Assembly (NCBI GenBank): GCA_025464735.1
Contig: JAODMX010000065.1
Location: forward strand, 1 to 6,582
Origin: Frondihabitans sp.
Lineage (GTDB): Bacteria; Actinomycetota; Actinomycetes; Actinomycetales; Microbacteriaceae
Direction of reading: 5' to 3'
DNA length: 6,582 nt
Both the position numbers and the translations under genes were made by a program. Under the pieces are notes generated by a model that was not told the origin of the DNA, searched no databases, and worked only from the letters and a program-made list of their open reading frames with translations. Shown here piece after piece: positions 4,755 through 6,582 of the stretch. Numbering within the stretch: position 1 is the stretch's first letter; the number at the start of each line of letters is the position of its first letter.

Positions 4755-5747
4755 TCAGAGGGACTCAAAGCTTTGACCGTGAGGTCCGACCAGAGCAACC
4801 GGCCGACCGTTCCGTGCCAGGACGGTACGGCCCGCGGGCAGTTGAGGTAGCTGAGCAGCGACGCTCGGTATGACGTGTTCGCCTTCGTTGCTGATCCATT
4901 CGACGTCGGTCAGGCGCGTCATGAGGTCGATGAATTTTCTCCGCTCGTCGGGATCGACATAGACCAACACTGCGCTGTGGAAGACGACGACCGTGGCGTC
5001 TCGCGGTGCCAGCGCGACTACGCCGGATACCTCTTCCAGGAGATCACCCTGGAGGAGAACGGGTGGATCTGCGGCAACCAGCTGTGCGGCGGCTCGAAGC
5101 CGCCGTCGGCGTTCGTCGTGCTCGGGCCAGACCAGGGTTTCTAACCATTCGAGTTCCGTGAGGTGTCGGACGTCGATCGGACTCAAGTCGATCCCGGCGC
5201 GCGAGACGACGTCTGGCAGGTGGTCGGGGACGCTGGGAGCGTCGATCCGGCAGGACAGGATCACGTCGCTGGGTCCGTCAGCCGGGTCGAGTGCGGTGGT
5301 GGCGTTGCCGGTGTCGTAGCGGTAGCTGTACCGGTCCGGGTAGAGACCGAGTCCCGCGGAGGCGTCGACTTCGATCAGTGCTGTAGGTCCCGGGATCCGA
5401 GTCAGAGTCGGGAGAAGCTCAGCGCAACGGCCAGCTTCGTTTGTCTGTGTCATTCGTTCGAGAACGACACGTGTGACGCGCGACCAGTTGTGGAGCAACC
5501 ACTCGCGAAACGGGGCGAATGGCCCGACGGGCGCGCCCAGCAGTCGTGCGGCCGCGAAGACGAGATTTGGCTGCACCTTCATCCCGGGCAACTCGTCGAG
5601 AAGGGCCAGGATGGCAGGATCCGTCGCGATCGAATTCGCCCAATCCTCGTAGACGGGCGACGAGCCGCGCGCTTCATGCTCGGAGAACCGAGCGTAGAAG
5701 TCGGCGATCTTGCGTCTCTGCTCTCTCCAGATCGCGTCCCGTTCCAT
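4755..5747 (-). CDS. DUF2332 domain-containing protein
   Basis: 330 residues from ATG 5747, the usual size of this actinobacteria-rich family of unknown function. Recognisable family segments are FSEHEARGSSPVYEDWA (about 21-37), QTNEAGRCAELLP (101-113), ALIEVDASAGLGLYPDRYSY (123-142), VVVFHSAVLVYV (253-264) and VEWISNEGEH (282-291). The EVDASAGLGL part resembles the glycine-rich loop of Rossmann-type methyltransferases, but that is only a hint. The frame stays open upstream to an ATG at 5855 and a TTG at 5897 (up to 380 residues). That 50-residue extension has no family similarity that I recognise, and none of the starts has a Shine-Dalgarno site or a leaderless -10, so the start is uncertain. 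The gene is convergent with the TPR gene and divergent from the reductase-like gene. Confidence 0.85.
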   Translation of the reverse strand: MERDAIWREQRRKIADFYARFSEHEARGSSPVYEDWANSIATDPAILALLDELPGMKVQPNLVFAAARLLGAPVGPFAPFREWLLHNWSRVTRVVLERMTQTNEAGRCAELLPTLTRIPGPTALIEVDASAGLGLYPDRYSYRYDTGNATTALDPADGPSDVILSCRIDAPSVPDHLPDVVSRAGIDLSPIDVRHLTELEWLETLVWPEHDERRRRLRAAAQLVAADPPVLLQGDLLEEVSGVVALAPRDATVVVFHSAVLVYVDPDERRKFIDLMTRLTDVEWISNEGEHVIPSVAAQLPQLPAGRTVLARNGRPVALVGPHGQSFESL

Positions 5748-6075
5748 CGTGGTGACGAAGCCGGCGCCGGTGTAACCGTCGCGGAAGCAGTCGGTCCACC
5801 TCCGAACGCGCCCGGTCAGAGTCGGCGATAGTCCGAGCGGCTCTGGGGTGAGCATTCCCTCGTCGCCCAAAGCGGCCACAGGGCGAGATTGTCGCAAGCC
5901 ACCCGAACGACCGACTTAGCTCCCGCAGACATGCCTGGAGCGTAGCTCGCGATGTCGGGCACCGTTTTGATGGGGCGTCCGCGACGTGGTTCCGGATACT
6001 TCGATTCACGGTCTTGAGTCGTGGGGTTGGATCACCATAGGGTCAGTGGGAACGATAAGCAGTTCAGGAGATGAC
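5748..6075. other. Intergenic region between divergent DUF2332 and reductase-like genes
   Basis: This 328-nt stretch holds the possible N-terminal extension of the DUF2332 gene (to TTG 5897, minus strand, bounded upstream by a stop at 5916-5918). It also holds a 38-codon minus-strand ORF (5816-5932, beginning MSAGAKSVVR) with TACGCT 6 nt before its ATG, and the promoter and Shine-Dalgarno site of the reductase-like gene (6014-6070). I see no RNA gene or mobile element. Whether the 38-codon ORF is translated is doubtful: no -35 is visible and it resembles no family I know. Confidence 0.4.
6014..6043 (+). promoter_or_regulatory. Putative promoter of the dihydrofolate-reductase-family gene
   Basis: TTGAGT (6014-6019, -35), an 18-nt spacer and TAGGGT (6038-6043, -10, TANNNT) predict a start near 6050, a leader of about 26 nt and a Shine-Dalgarno AGGAG (6066-6070) 5 nt before ATG 6076. 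Unlike several neighbours, this would be a leadered transcript. Confidence 0.45.
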
Positions 6076-6582
6076 ATGTCCTTCGTCCGCGTGCACAATT
6101 TCTCGGTCTCTCTCGACGGCTTCGGCGCCGGTGAGGGTCAGCAACTCGATACTCCGTTCGGTCACGCCGGCTCACGGCTGGTGGAGTGGGCTTTCGGGAC
6201 GCGTACCTTCCGCGAGATGGGTCTCCCCGGGGAGTCGGAGCCGTCTTTGGGCGTCGACGACGCGTTCGCAAGTGCGTGGGCGCCCAGGATCGGGGCGGAG
6301 ATCATGGGGCGCAACAAATTCGGCCCTCAACGCGGCCCGTGGGAGGACGAGGAATGGAAGGGATGGTGGGGCGACAATCCTGTCTTCCACACCCCTGTCG
6401 TTGTTTTGACGCACCACCCGCGTCCGACACTCGAAATGGAGGGCGGGACGACTTTCCACTTCGTTGACGCCGAGCCGGCGGTGGCGCTTGAGCAGGCTCG
6501 TGAGTTGGCGGGTGATCTCGACATCCGGATCGGTGGCGGCGTCGACACGGTTCGGCAGTTTCTCGAGGCCGACCTGATCGAC
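6076..6582 (+). CDS. Dihydrofolate reductase family protein (RibD C-terminal-like), 3' end beyond the window
   Basis: 169 codons are present and the frame is still open at the window edge; complete family members have about 190-225 residues, so a few dozen are missing. The family shares the dihydrofolate reductase/RibD C-terminal fold and is thought to bind NADPH; actual substrates are mostly unknown. Visible: the N-terminal strand and loop VRVHNFSVSLDGFGAG (4-19), AEIMGRNKFGPQRGPW (74-89), NPVFHTPVVVLTHHPRP (101-117), MEGGTTFHFV (121-130) and the nucleotide-binding-type RIGGGVDTVRQFLEADLID (151-169). The start is fixed by AGGAG (6066-6070) 5 nt upstream; the overlapping ATG at 6071 is in another frame. 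It is not the housekeeping folA type, whose motifs differ. Confidence 0.93.
   Translation, partial: MSFVRVHNFSVSLDGFGAGEGQQLDTPFGHAGSRLVEWAFGTRTFREMGLPGESEPSLGVDDAFASAWAPRIGAEIMGRNKFGPQRGPWEDEEWKGWWGDNPVFHTPVVVLTHHPRPTLEMEGGTTFHFVDAEPAVALEQARELAGDLDIRIGGGVDTVRQFLEADLID

Noticed and set aside
5163..5831. Plus-strand ORF (222 codons) opposite the DUF2332 gene
   Set aside because: It lies opposite strong DUF2332 motifs and its translation has no recognisable fold or start signal.

Overview
The window is GC-rich, with codon usage and protein families typical of a high-GC actinobacterium (Actinomycetota; perhaps a Micrococcales/Microbacteriaceae-type genome, but the genus cannot be read from the sequence). 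Several starts have a TANNNT -10 box exactly 6 nt before the start codon with no room for a Shine-Dalgarno site. This is the usual layout of actinobacterial leaderless mRNAs. No IS element, CRISPR array, tRNA or rRNA is visible. It looks like ordinary chromosome with one notable regulatory locus.

Layout, left to right. 18-1013 (+) is an aminoglycoside-phosphotransferase-fold kinase gene split by one in-frame TGA, so probably a pseudogene. Convergent to it, on the minus strand, are a GNAT acetyltransferase (1050-1490) and, upstream of that, a carbamoyltransferase-family protein (1568-2389) lacking the usual ornithine-binding SMG loop. Divergent from the carbamoyltransferase, 2501-2719 holds a promoter, a 23-codon leader peptide with Trp, Tyr, Tyr and Phe codons, a perfect 17-bp inverted repeat and a terminator-like hairpin. 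These precede a class I DAHP synthase gene (2720-3775, +), the first step of aromatic amino acid biosynthesis. Next come a small DUF2283 protein (3828-4061, -), a divergent TPR protein (4210-4731, +), a DUF2332 protein (4755-5747, start uncertain, -), and the beginning of a dihydrofolate-reductase-family (RibD C-terminal-like) gene (6076 to the window edge, +).

The most interesting element is the region before the DAHP synthase gene. It reads as a complete ribosome-mediated transcription attenuator for all three aromatic amino acids. The leader peptide would be translated from a leaderless transcript. The 17-bp stem, an alternative antiterminator hairpin and the terminator hairpin are mutually exclusive, as in trp-type attenuators. 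The model: when charged Trp, Tyr or Phe tRNA is scarce, the ribosome stalls on the aromatic codons, covers the 5' arm of the 17-bp stem, frees the 3' arm to form the antiterminator, and DAHP synthase is made. Attenuation of a DAHP synthase gene is, to my memory, known in Corynebacterium glutamicum (aroR leader before aroF), so the principle has precedent. The other genes show no clear functional link to each other.
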